A stretch of 36,104 nucleotides of DNA from an uncultured Bacteroidota bacterium (GCA_902784465.1 CACZUZ010000023.1:1-36104); one strand, 5' to 3'. Shown: positions 17,202-24,261, numbered from the stretch's first letter. The notes: generated from the letters alone by a model not told the origin. A program made the numbers and translations.

Positions 17202-18070
17202 AATTTCCAGCTCACTCCACCAGTCATTTCGGCAGTGGCGCTATATTGACCAAAATCGTCCAACGCCCCACCGACCTGGAGGTTGCCTCGCAATGAGAGT
17301 TGCACCTTAGGTGTTGCCTGATAAACGAGAGTTATGTCAGCTTTGTTTGAAAGTATGGTCGCAGTATTAGATATGCTCCCTCCTCCATCGTTGATGGCAT
17401 GGAAGTTGCCCTTACCAAATGCCACTCCCAAGGCAAGGCGGTCGGTGATGAGCGCGTTGAAGGCGAGAGAATAGCGCAATCCGTCATCCCAAGTGGCATA
17501 TCCATAGCTGTGCCAACTGTATCCGAGCGAATAGTCGATGGTGAAGCGACTGCCTATCCTGTTGCGGAACTCAAGTCCTACAGTCGGTTGCGGGCGCCAA
17601 AACCTGGCATCGCTGTTCTCTCCAAAATACAATGCTATAGGCAACGCCACATCGGTGCGGAAAGCAACCTGCGGCAGTACCCCTTTGCCCTCATACAAAC
17701 CCACTTTCACTCCCACTGACGGCACAAGCATCTCCGAGTGCGTCTTTATTGAACTGGCGTTCGTTGCTTCGATATGGCCTGCTGCAAGGCTGAAATCCAG
17801 CTCGGTATTAAGACCTAACCCTATTCTGAAAATTGAGCCGAAGCCATAGATGCTTTCCGTTGTCTCCAATGCCCCCAAATCCAGGTATTCATACGACAAC
17901 TCGTTGTGCCACAGCTTGCCACCTTTTTCAAGTACGTTTGGCCCCGAAGTAGCAAGGATTGGGTTCTCGTTGTTGACTTGTGCATGGGCGACAGAGATGC
18001 TGACAATAGTGATGACGGCAAAAAAAGTGACTGCCAAAATTGTTGATTTGCAATTTGATGAAATCTTCAT
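17198..18070 (-). CDS. Outer-membrane beta-barrel protein (MetA-pathway/transporter-like)
   Basis: A 290-residue protein with an N-terminal signal peptide cleaved near VSISVAHAQ (about residue 31), then alternating amphipathic strands and a terminal aromatic residue (GGVSWKF), as expected for a BAM-assembled barrel. The pattern (LELSYEYLDLG-type opening, central VGVKVGLYEGKG, PTVGLEFRNRIG, ITDRLALGVAFG) resembles the PF13557 group annotated as transporters of unknown substrate. It is the last gene of the sigma/anti-sigma/barrel operon, 21 nt downstream of another barrel gene, which suggests its level is set by that ECF system. No substrate can be assigned. Confidence 0.75.
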   Translation of the reverse strand: MKISSNCKSTILAVTFFAVITIVSISVAHAQVNNENPILATSGPNVLEKGGKLWHNELSYEYLDLGALETTESIYGFGSIFRIGLGLNTELDFSLAAGHIEATNASSIKTHSEMLVPSVGVKVGLYEGKGVLPQVAFRTDVALPIALYFGENSDARFWRPQPTVGLEFRNRIGSRFTIDYSLGYSWHSYGYATWDDGLRYSLAFNALITDRLALGVAFGKGNFHAINDGGGSISNTATILSNKADITLVYQATPKVQLSLRGNLQVGGALDDFGQYSATAEMTGGVSWKF

Positions 18071-18091
18071 GATAAACAGATTTTGAAGTAT

Positions 18092-18817
18092 TTAAAGAAA
18101 TAAAGTGATTCCTACAGTGCGTATTTTTTCATTAGTGAGAGGATCCTTATATCGAGGCAGCAGGTCGAGGAAAAACCTTGCTCCGTGAACGAGTCCTAAA
18201 TAGTCGGTTGAGAGAGTAAGTCCGAGCTCCATGCGCCAGGGTAGGAGAGTAGGGCTTCCGCCCTCCGTCATATCACCTGAAGCGTTATACGACTGTGTTG
18301 CAGCGTCAGTAAGTCTAATCTCTGTTGTCGAGATTTGGTAAATGTTTTTCACTGCGTACCCCACATAGTAGTCAAGTCCTATTCCAAGCAGACGCTTGTC
18401 ATCAGCTTTAGGGAACCACGTTATTTTCACGGGAATACCGATAAAACCGCTATGAATATAACCTGTCTGCTTGCCAAGTGTCGGTGTCGTATTGTGAGCA
18501 AGGCCATTCTCCTCACCGTTATCGATCCAAACCTCTTCGACGGCATTCGTCAAGGGATCCCAGTTGAAGTCATAGCGCAATCCCGTTGCAAATTGCCAAT
18601 GTGGGGCGAAATTGTATTCATAAAGTATGGGTATTTGCAGTGTGAAACCATACTTCGAATAATAGGGCGAGAAATTGTTGCCGTTGCCGTAGAGTGTAGC
18701 TCCCGCCGAAAGTCCCACTTTGAGGGCTGAATTGTCGTTGGCTGTGGCGGTATCTTGTGCCGATATGCTACTGATAACCAATAGTATTGCTGTAATTATT
18801 ACGATTGTCCGTTTCAT
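18092..18817 (-). CDS. Outer-membrane beta-barrel protein (porin-like, small)
   Basis: A 241-residue exported protein with a signal peptide (MKRTIVIITAILLVISSISAQ) and a predicted beta-barrel that ends in IRTVGITLFL. Features typical of the OMP_b-brl families are the early GLSAGATLYGNG strand, repeated aromatic-rich strands such as FTLQIPILYEYNFAP and WQFATGLRYDF, and FIGIPVKITWFP. The substrate or ligand is unknown. It sits between an anti-sigma-like gene (17 nt upstream) and a second barrel gene (21 nt downstream), consistent with a single transcript. Confidence 0.75.
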   Translation of the reverse strand: MKRTIVIITAILLVISSISAQDTATANDNSALKVGLSAGATLYGNGNNFSPYYSKYGFTLQIPILYEYNFAPHWQFATGLRYDFNWDPLTNAVEEVWIDNGEENGLAHNTTPTLGKQTGYIHSGFIGIPVKITWFPKADDKRLLGIGLDYYVGYAVKNIYQISTTEIRLTDAATQSYNASGDMTEGGSPTLLPWRMELGLTLSTDYLGLVHGARFFLDLLPRYKDPLTNEKIRTVGITLFL

Positions 18818-18834
18818 GATATATCTGTTTTCGA

Positions 18835-19527
18835 TTACATTATTCTTAATGCCAGCATTGTACCGTCCATCTTGCTGGGTTTGGAGCGACGAATTCGGAT
18901 GAGGAGGCGCTGATTCTTGGCGGGTTCCTGTTTTTCCCGAACGGTCACATTATCGTTGTTTCCAACGCATGTGACTGGTGCTGCGATGATGTCAATGGAT
19001 TCTGTCTCATTGTTGGCTTCTTCAATATCCTCAGCTATAAGTATTTCGGGTTCAAGGATGTCTATGATTGTGTCTTCAATTGAGGTATTCTCTTCTGTCT
19101 CTTGCGAGGGGTCGTCATTGCTGACCTTGTTGTATGCTATCATGAGAGTCTCCCGTTTTCTTACGGTATGCTGGGGTATCGTCGGCAGAGAGTCGCTGTT
19201 TTCTGTATTCTCGATAAGGGTATCATTCACAACGCTTGCCATTGATGTATATCCTGCTGGCAATACTGTTGCTGTTGTACTTGTGAGCCTAACTAATGTG
19301 GTTACAAACAATATGATGCAAGCTGCTGCTGAGATTGCTAAAGTCCATCGCTTTCTGTTACGTTGACTTGCAACAACGGCTTCCTCCGTGGCCAGTTGGT
19401 CGATAAGAATTGAGAGCTGCTGTTGACGGCGTTTGTCGCGACCTGCATGTTCGATGGCGTGCAGCATTTCGGCAAGGCGTTTGTCGGCCAGCTGACTCTT
19501 GTCGTTATGTATGTTGTTATTCTTCAT
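18835..19527 (-). CDS. Single-pass membrane protein, probable anti-sigma factor
   Basis: A 230-residue protein with about 60 charged cytoplasmic residues, one transmembrane helix at about 61-79 (WTLAISAAACIILFVTTLV), and an acidic periplasmic part (many E/D around EETEENTSIEDTIIDILEPE) with a basic tail. The topology, and an 11-nt overlap with the end of the upstream ECF sigma gene, are those of an anti-sigma factor. I see no recognisable zinc-binding HxxxCxxC anti-sigma motif, so the role is inferred from position and topology. It could equally be a structural partner of the barrels encoded downstream. Confidence 0.6.
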   Translation of the reverse strand: MKNNNIHNDKSQLADKRLAEMLHAIEHAGRDKRRQQQLSILIDQLATEEAVVASQRNRKRWTLAISAAACIILFVTTLVRLTSTTATVLPAGYTSMASVVNDTLIENTENSDSLPTIPQHTVRKRETLMIAYNKVSNDDPSQETEENTSIEDTIIDILEPEILIAEDIEEANNETESIDIIAAPVTCVGNNDNVTVREKQEPAKNQRLLIRIRRSKPSKMDGTMLALRIM

Positions 19528-20000
19528 GTTCGAGAATCATTTTTTTCAGTGACTGGTAAGCTCGTGAAAGCAGGGTGTAAACGTTCCCTTCGTTGATTTG
19601 CATCGCTTCTGCTATGCCGTTTGTGTCTAATGCGTCGAAGTGTTTGAGTCGGATAATCATTGCTTGTCTTTCAGGGAGTTTTTTTATCATTTCCAGGGCT
19701 TTCTGTAACGTGTCTTCCTCGTCGAGTGGCTGTTCTGCAGGAAGGCTCTGTTCGTCAATCGCTACTGTCGGTCGTCGTCGTCGCAAAAGGTCAATGCTTT
19801 TTCGTCTCACAAGTGTGATGCACCAGGCCTCGATGTTTAGCACGTTGCGGATTTTTTTTGCGTTCATTCCAGAGCGACACAAAGCAGTCCTGCACCACAT
19901 CGGCGGCGTCATCCTCGTTGCCTAATAGGCTTTCTGCCATTCGTTGCATGGCTGGCTGTAGGGGCAGTATATGTCGTTTGAATATCTCTGTGTCGTTCAT
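19517..20000 (-). pseudogene. ECF sigma-70 factor, frameshifted at an A8 run
   Basis: Two overlapping frames together make one ECF sigma factor. The first, starting at 20000 (MNDTEIFKRHILPLQ), carries sigma region 2 up to LGNEDDAADVVQDCFVSLWNERKK. The second continues with IRNVLNIEAWCITLVRRKSIDLLRRR (rest of region 2) and region 4 (LPERQAMIIRLKHF...GIAEAMQINEGNVYTLLSRA). They join at a run of eight A on the coding strand (complement of 19852-19859); seven A would restore one frame and give a normal protein of about 160 residues. As sequenced the gene is broken. The cause could be a true mutation, a homopolymer sequencing error, or reliance on slippage at the A tract. It heads an operon with an anti-sigma-like gene and two outer-membrane barrels. 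Confidence 0.85.
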
Positions 20001-20048
20001 TCTACCATGTAGTCGGAAGAAATGTCGAAATCTTACACTTGGACAGAA

Positions 20049-20090
20049 AAAAAACTGCAAAAATGTTTGATTTCATTTTTGCAGTTTTTT
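20049..20090 (-). terminator. Intrinsic terminator downstream of kal
   Basis: A perfect 17-bp stem (20049-20065 with 20074-20090, containing CTGC/GCAG) around an 8-nt loop, flanked on the left by an A run that reads as T8 on the minus strand. It lies 21 nt after the kal stop codon and ends that minus-strand transcript before the ECF sigma operon. The right side also ends in six T, so it may work in both directions. Confidence 0.85.
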
Positions 20091-20110
20091 AGTGTTTGAT
20101 TAGGAGTTGA

Positions 20111-20503
20111 TTACTTGTTCTTGCGCTGGCAATCTTTTGGGGTTACACAGGTACCGCTGGCGCGGCATACAAGAATCTTTTCCTCCAGCACGTCGGCGGC
20201 GCTGTCGCTGATGTCGGGGCGGGTCTTGATGACCTTGTATGCCTCGAAGCTCATCTTGCGGCTGGTGTTGCCGACATGGGTAATCTCGCCGTAAGCCTCG
20301 ATGTAGTCGCCGGCATAGACGGGGGCTTTGAATTCCACCATGTCGTAGGCGCAGAAGAGACCTTCGTCACCGTCCTGGATGATAAGGAGTTCGGTGGCGA
20401 CGTCGCCAAAGAGGTGAAGCATGTGTGCGCCGTCTACGAGGTTTCCGCCGTAGTGTGCGTCCTTGGCGCTCATGCGGACGCGGAGCATTGATTTTACTGC
20501 CAT
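20111..20503 (-). CDS. kal: 3-aminobutyryl-CoA ammonia-lyase (hotdog fold)
   Basis: A 130-residue single hotdog-fold protein. In lysine fermentation Kal removes ammonia from L-3-aminobutyryl-CoA to give crotonyl-CoA, which leads to butyrate. The recognisable family stretches are [62 protein letters not shown] and [14 protein letters not shown], and the length equals that of known Kal proteins. The usual partners (kamA, kamD, kamE, kdd, kce, atoA) are absent; only atoD lies nearby, 3.8 kb away on the same strand. The 60-nt gap to the upstream PRTase-like gene has no obvious promoter, so kal may now depend on that gene's transcript. A generic hotdog thioesterase is the alternative, but the whole-length motif agreement favours Kal. 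Confidence 0.83.
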   Translation of the reverse strand: MAVKSMLRVRMSAKDAHYGGNLVDGAHMLHLFGDVATELLIIQDGDEGLFCAYDMVEFKAPVYAGDYIEAYGEITHVGNTSRKMSFEAYKVIKTRPDISDSAADVLEEKILVCRASGTCVTPKDCQRKNK

Positions 20504-20563
20504 GATAAATTGTTGTTTAATAGTTGATTGTGTTTTTTTAATTGTTGATTATCAGATTATATA

Positions 20564-21364
20564 TTAGGCATCGGCCATTAGGTCTTTGCGACCTATAAGG
20601 CTGAAAATAGCAATGTCGTTATCTTCATTGAGGATGCGTAGTGTGCGCAGAATCTCGTTGATAGTTGAGCCACTGGTGGCCACATCGTCGATTATCAAGA
20701 CATTCTGCTTGCGGATGCAGGAACACAGTTCCTTGTCGGCTTCGTTGGCGAACTTGAGGAATTGCATCATGTATGGACGGAAACGACTTTTCTTCACATC
20801 CTTTGCTATAGTGAAGTAATCTTTCTTGTGGATAAGGTCAAGCATTTGGCTGATGGACTGCCGTACCTCCTTTTTTTGTGCCTCGGTGTAGCGTGCGCGG
20901 CCATTTTCCAGAACATCGTCGAGATACTGCTGCTCAAAGGCATCCATGTCGAACGATATGTTTGCAGGCAGAGTCTTCACTAATTCCATCTTACGTAGTG
21001 TGGGTTGGGCAAAACGGTATATGTAGCGCAACATATACTGATTCACTTTGCTTGTTGATTCGGGCATAACCACCAAGTTGTAATCATATAGGTTGATTTG
21101 GTGGCTGAGGTTGTCTACTGCGTTTCTGATGAATTTCGACAGGTCTGGGTTATCGTTTATGGGTTCGGAGAATTTGACGTGTTTGATGAAAGCAGTGCGG
21201 GTGGCACCATCCACTTGTTCGGCAAACTCATAGCCATAATAGAAGCAACGTCCAAATGCTTCCACTTGATAGCCAGAGCCCGTCAGGCTGACAATATCTT
21301 CGTCTCCGTCGTGTTCAAAATCAAACACAAACCTCTGCAACACGCTGTCGTATGTGATACCCAT
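20564..21364 (-). CDS. Phosphoribosyltransferase-domain protein, paralog 1
   Basis: A 266-residue cytoplasmic protein. The C-terminal part holds a type I PRTase PRPP-binding loop, VLIIDDVATSGST (residues 222-234), within a hydrophobic-strand/acidic-pair context like orotate PRTase or ComF. About 220 residues precede it: a beta-rich segment (FVFDFEHDGDEDIVSLTGSG), a VVMPESTSKVNQYML segment that resembles the strand and loop before a PRTase active site, and a helical insert with FRPYMMQFLKF. I do not recognise the full-length family and claim no substrate. About 85% identical to the gene at 21854-22654. A TAATTTTG -7 element lies 20 nt before the start, and kal follows 60 nt downstream. Confidence 0.75.
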   Translation of the reverse strand: MGITYDSVLQRFVFDFEHDGDEDIVSLTGSGYQVEAFGRCFYYGYEFAEQVDGATRTAFIKHVKFSEPINDNPDLSKFIRNAVDNLSHQINLYDYNLVVMPESTSKVNQYMLRYIYRFAQPTLRKMELVKTLPANISFDMDAFEQQYLDDVLENGRARYTEAQKKEVRQSISQMLDLIHKKDYFTIAKDVKKSRFRPYMMQFLKFANEADKELCSCIRKQNVLIIDDVATSGSTINEILRTLRILNEDNDIAIFSLIGRKDLMADA

Positions 21365-21383
21365 AATCTATTTTTTGATTTTG

Positions 21384-21391
21384 CAAAATTA
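21384..21391 (-). promoter_or_regulatory. -7 promoter element of PRTase paralog 1
   Basis: On the minus strand this reads TAATTTTG followed by CAAA, matching TAnnTTTG, and lies 20 nt upstream of the ATG at 21364. There is no exact TTTG at the -33 spacing. It overlaps the last in-frame stop of the ATPase relic upstream, so the relic's end and this promoter are fused. Confidence 0.5.
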
Positions 21392-21624
21392 CATCTTTTC
21401 TTTGGATTGGGAAAAGATATTTTTCTTATATCCGAGCCATTCAATGATTTCCTGTATCATCAGATGCACGAATGCATGTCCGAAATCATCGCTGCTGGGA
21501 GTCATGTTCTTACGATGGAGCATGTGGTTTTGAAGCAAAACATCGAAATCCCCGTCTGACGTGCACCAAAAAGGAATACGCTCTCTGTTTGTGCGTCATT
21601 TAATTTTAAAAAGCGGTTTGTCAT
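21389..21624 (-). pseudogene. Relic of a DUF4143/AAA_14-type ATPase with a large internal deletion
   Basis: From the ATG at 21624 the minus strand reads MTNRFLKLNDAQTESVFLFG then ARQTGIS, the typical N-terminus and Walker A region of DUF4143-type ATPases, with Ile where the P-loop lysine should be; this frame stops at 21502. In another frame the DNA continues as LHRKNMTPSSDDFGHAFVHL then MIQEIIEWLGYKKN, the hallmark start of the family's C-terminal domain, ending in a stop at 21389-21391. Some 250-300 central residues expected of a family member are missing between the two pieces. The gene is therefore dead, although its promoter (21705-21735) and leader palindromes remain. Confidence 0.75.
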
Positions 21625-21645
21625 TGTTTTAATGTTATAAAATCA

Positions 21646-21697
21646 GGAGTTGTACTCCGAATTATTCATGAAAATTCGGAGTACAACTCCGAATTTT
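21646..21697. repeat. Nested palindromes in the leader of the ATPase relic
   Basis: GGAGTTGTACTCCGAATT (21646-21663) has its exact reverse complement at 21673-21690, 9 nt away. The right arm is itself part of a 12-bp hairpin (21671-21682 with 21686-21697) with a 3-nt ACA loop, so the sequence can form two alternative structures. It lies just downstream of the predicted transcription start of the ATPase relic (promoter 21705-21735), in the 489-nt stretch between the two PRTase-like genes. Possible operator, leader attenuator, or repetitive extragenic palindrome. Confidence 0.75.
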
Positions 21698-21704
21698 CAC
21701 GATG

Positions 21705-21735
21705 CAAAAGTACAATTATTATTCAAAATGACAAA
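21705..21735 (-). promoter_or_regulatory. Consensus promoter of the ATPase relic
   Basis: On the minus strand: TTTG (21735-21732), exactly 19 nt, TACTTTTG (21712-21705), followed by CATCG. This is a full match to the Bacteroidota consensus. Transcription would begin about 21698 and enter the palindromes, then the ATG of the relic at 21624. The remaining sequence up to the upstream PRTase gene (21736-21853) shows no gene. Confidence 0.75.
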
Positions 21736-21853
21736 ATTGATTTCTTTCATTTGAAAAAAATGTGTACTTCTGCAACCGCAAATGCCTCGAGAGAGTGAGG
21801 CAATATAAATGATTATATAACAGCATTACTATTATTCAACGCTACGGAGACTG

Positions 21854-22654
21854 TCACACATCTGCCATCAGGTCTTTGCGGCCGATAAGGCTGAAGATGG
21901 TGATATAGTTGTCTTCGTTGATGATGCGGAGTGTCCGCAGAATCTCGTTGATGGTCGAGCCACTCGTGGTCACATCGTCAATGACGAGAATATTCTGTTG
22001 TCGTATCTTGGCACAGAGTTCTTCGTCAGCTTTGTTGGCGAATTTGAGGAACTGCATCATATAGGGGCGGAAGCGGTTTTTTTTCACATCCTTGGCTATG
22101 GTGAAGTAGTCCTTTTTGTGGATAAGGTCAAGCATCTGGTATATGGAATGCCGCACCTCCTCTTTCTGCACTTCAGTATAACGGGCGCGACCGTTCTCCA
22201 GCACATCGTCGAGGTACTGCTGCTCGAAGGCATCCATGTCGAACGAGATACTTGCGGGCAGAGCCTTCACAAGCTCCATCTTGCGCAGCGTTGGCTGGGC
22301 GAAACGGTAGATGTAGCGCAACATATACTGGTTCACTTTGCTGGAAGACTCTGGCATCACCACCAGGTCGTAGTTGTAGAGATTAATCTGGCGACTGAGG
22401 TTATCAACTGCTTTCTGGATAAACTTTGACAGATTGGGATTCTCTTGAATCGGTTCGGTGAACTTCACATGTTTGATGAAGGCACTGCGAGTGCTACCAT
22501 CGACCTGATCGGTGAACTCGTAGCCATAGTAAAAGCATTTGCCGAAAGCTTCTACCTGATAACCAGAGCCTGTCAGGCTGACAATATCTTCGTCTCCGTC
22601 GTGTTCAAAATCAAACACAAACCTCTGCAGCACGTTGTCGTAAGTAATACCCAT
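21854..22654 (-). CDS. Phosphoribosyltransferase-domain protein, paralog 2
   Basis: A 266-residue paralog of the gene at 20564-21364, collinear over its whole length. The PRPP loop is ILVIDDVTTSGST (Thr for Ala at one position), and the acidic pair and TSGST are kept. Roughly 35-40 substitutions are spread over the protein, mostly conservative (K/R, D/E, I/V, S/T), which suggests both copies have been under selection. The start at 22654 is chosen because it aligns with the paralog's MGITYD; the frame also extends upstream to an ATG at 22681 (MRYLYKKKT), which has no counterpart in paralog 1. No consensus promoter is seen in front of it. The function is unknown beyond the PRTase-like fold. Confidence 0.75.
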   Translation of the reverse strand: MGITYDNVLQRFVFDFEHDGDEDIVSLTGSGYQVEAFGKCFYYGYEFTDQVDGSTRSAFIKHVKFTEPIQENPNLSKFIQKAVDNLSRQINLYNYDLVVMPESSSKVNQYMLRYIYRFAQPTLRKMELVKALPASISFDMDAFEQQYLDDVLENGRARYTEVQKEEVRHSIYQMLDLIHKKDYFTIAKDVKKNRFRPYMMQFLKFANKADEELCAKIRQQNILVIDDVTTSGSTINEILRTLRIINEDNYITIFSLIGRKDLMADV

Positions 22655-22692
22655 AGTCTTTTTTTTGTATAAGTAACGCATCAGTACAATAA

Positions 22693-22930
22693 ATATTGTC
22701 CTCGCAACTAGGTAAAACGGCTGTCGTTGATTGGTTAGCCGAACTGGAGGATTCCGGTATCACTACCGGGTCGAAAACAAAAAATGCTCTCGGTATGATT
22801 ACTTTGGTGGCGACAATCTACTGAGACTTGGCGATGACCATGTCTGCCACGGTGTTCATTAAGGGAACAGTATAAAGACTGCCACAGTGCGTATGTTCTC
22901 CCCTGCGCCAGTTGTAGAAAAAACTCTTTG
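22693..22930. other. Probable decayed coding fragments in the 367-nt gap before the ATPase gene
   Basis: The gap 22655-23021 has no intact gene, but two stop-free stretches look protein-like. On the plus strand, 22693-22824 encodes about 43 residues (containing SQLGKTAVVDWLAELEDSG) and ends in TGA, with no start codon. On the minus strand, about 22930-22818 encodes a peptide containing WRRGEHTHCGSLYTVPL and ends in TAG. They meet tail to tail near 22820. I do not recognise either. They may be remnants of genes lost by rearrangement, or one may be the shadow of the other. Confidence 0.3.
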
Positions 22931-22957
22931 TCGGTTTGGAGATTATTTGTATTTTTG
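22927..22957 (+). promoter_or_regulatory. Consensus promoter of the AAA ATPase gene, with an adjacent inverted repeat
   Basis: TTTG (22927-22930), exactly 19 nt, TATTTTTG (22950-22957), followed by CA: a full Bacteroidota consensus match. Transcription should start near 22964, leaving a leader of about 58 nt before the ATG at 23022. Directly at the start of that leader, ATTACGT (22968-22974) and ACGTAAT (22985-22991) form an inverted repeat suitable for a dimeric repressor. Confidence 0.75.
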
Positions 22958-23021
22958 CATTTCGTAAATTACGTTACGGATTTTACGTAATGACTTATAA
23001 CCAATACTATAAGATATAGGT

Positions 23022-24149
23022 ATGAAAAAACAGTTGATAAATCCCTTTATTTGTCAGGGTTACGAAAGTCCAGAATATTTCTGCGACCGACAAAAGGAGA
23101 CGAAAACGATGATTTCGACACTCTATAATGGTAGAAATATTACATTAATATCCCCAAGAAGATTGGGGAAAACAGGTCTTATTTGGAACGCTTTTCACCG
23201 GATTCAATCTGAGAACAAAGATGCAATATGCATATACATTGATATCTTCCCAACAAAGAACCAGCATGAGATGGTCAATATGCTCGGCTCGACTGTAATC
23301 AATGCCGCCATTTCGAAAGGAAAAGCTTTTGGCAAAAAGATTCTTGATGTGTTGGGTGCGCTAAGACCTATGGTAGGTATCGATAGCTTGACAGGCATGC
23401 CGAACGTGACGGTGAACATAGACCCCACACAGGCAGAAATGTCAATAAAGAGCATATTCAGCCACTTGAACCGTATTGAGAAAGAGGTTTTTATCGCGAT
23501 TGACGAGTTTCAGCAAATTGCCACCTATCCCGAGACGGGGACGGAGGCCATGCTTAGGTCGCATATACAATTTCAGCAGAATATCCACTTTGTCTTTTCC
23601 GGCAGCAAGCAGCACCTGATGTCAGAAATGTTTGTCTCTCCGAAAAGACCCTTCTATCAAAGCACAGATATCATGAATCTTATGCCTTTGGATGAAGGGG
23701 TATACTATGAGTTTTCCAATGGGTTCTTCAAGGACAGGGGAGGCACTCTGAGCGAAGAGGTATTCCACGAACTCTACAATATGTTCGACGGATATACCTG
23801 GTATGTCCAGTCGGTATTAAACAGATTGTATGAGAATTACAGAAAGGTGGAAAGCATCGAACAGTTACATGGCACTGTCCTCGCCGTAATAGAAAGTAAA
23901 GCTCCTCAATATGAAAGTCTGACGCAGCTCTTGACCGGAAACCAGTTTGGCCTGCTTAAAGCCATTGCAAAGGAGGGTGTGGTCAAGGAACCGACAGGGA
24001 AAGAATTCTTAAAGAAATATAAGCTCTCCAGTGCCAGCAGTGTGAAAACGGCTCTCGAGTCGCTTTGGGACAAAGAGCTGATATACAGGCAAAGTGATGG
24101 CTATATTGTATACGACCGGTTCCTTGGTATATGGCTCAGCAGACTATAG
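23022..24149 (+). CDS. AAA/STAND-type ATP-binding protein with C-terminal winged helix
   Basis: A 375-residue protein of the archaeal-type ATPase group (PF01637-like) common in Bacteroidota genomes. It opens with the family's INPFICQGYESPEYFCDR lead, has a Walker A SPRRLGKT (residues 44-51), a Walker B FIAIDEFQQI (Asp161, Glu162), a sensor-like FVFSGSKQHLM segment (about 194-204) and a C-terminal part (from about 300) with AIAKEGVVKEPTGKEFLKKY typical of a winged helix. These ATPases are often accessory or mobile in distribution and their cellular role is not settled. It is the only plus-strand gene between two minus-strand metabolic genes and has its own consensus promoter and a terminator. 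No damage seen. Confidence 0.85.
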   Translation: MKKQLINPFICQGYESPEYFCDRQKETKTMISTLYNGRNITLISPRRLGKTGLIWNAFHRIQSENKDAICIYIDIFPTKNQHEMVNMLGSTVINAAISKGKAFGKKILDVLGALRPMVGIDSLTGMPNVTVNIDPTQAEMSIKSIFSHLNRIEKEVFIAIDEFQQIATYPETGTEAMLRSHIQFQQNIHFVFSGSKQHLMSEMFVSPKRPFYQSTDIMNLMPLDEGVYYEFSNGFFKDRGGTLSEEVFHELYNMFDGYTWYVQSVLNRLYENYRKVESIEQLHGTVLAVIESKAPQYESLTQLLTGNQFGLLKAIAKEGVVKEPTGKEFLKKYKLSSASSVKTALESLWDKELIYRQSDGYIVYDRFLGIWLSRL

Positions 24150-24194
24150 ATTAGTAAGCGGTTTATTAGTAATAAATTTATTACATCAATAAGC

Positions 24195-24235
24195 AATCAG
24201 CGGGTCTCTGACGCAAAGGCAGAGACCCGCTGATT
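24195..24235. terminator. Bidirectional-type terminator between ATPase and atoD
   Basis: A perfect 16-bp stem (24195-24210 with 24220-24235; GCGGGTCTCTG arm) around a 9-nt loop, with a T run on the plus side. It separates the 3' ends of the plus-strand ATPase gene and the minus-strand atoD, and marks atoD as the last gene of its transcript. Confidence 0.85.
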
Positions 24236-24261
24236 TTGGTGATTGGGAAGGTGGCTCCCGC

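Noticed and set aside
20564-22654. The duplicated PRTase genes as copies of an insertion sequence
   Set aside because: No transposase, terminal inverted repeats or target-site duplications were found at their borders; similarity stops at the coding ends.
24195-24235. The stem-loop after the ATPase as an attachment site
   Set aside because: The perfect stem, short loop and T run between convergent gene ends are fully explained by a terminator, and no integrase is present.
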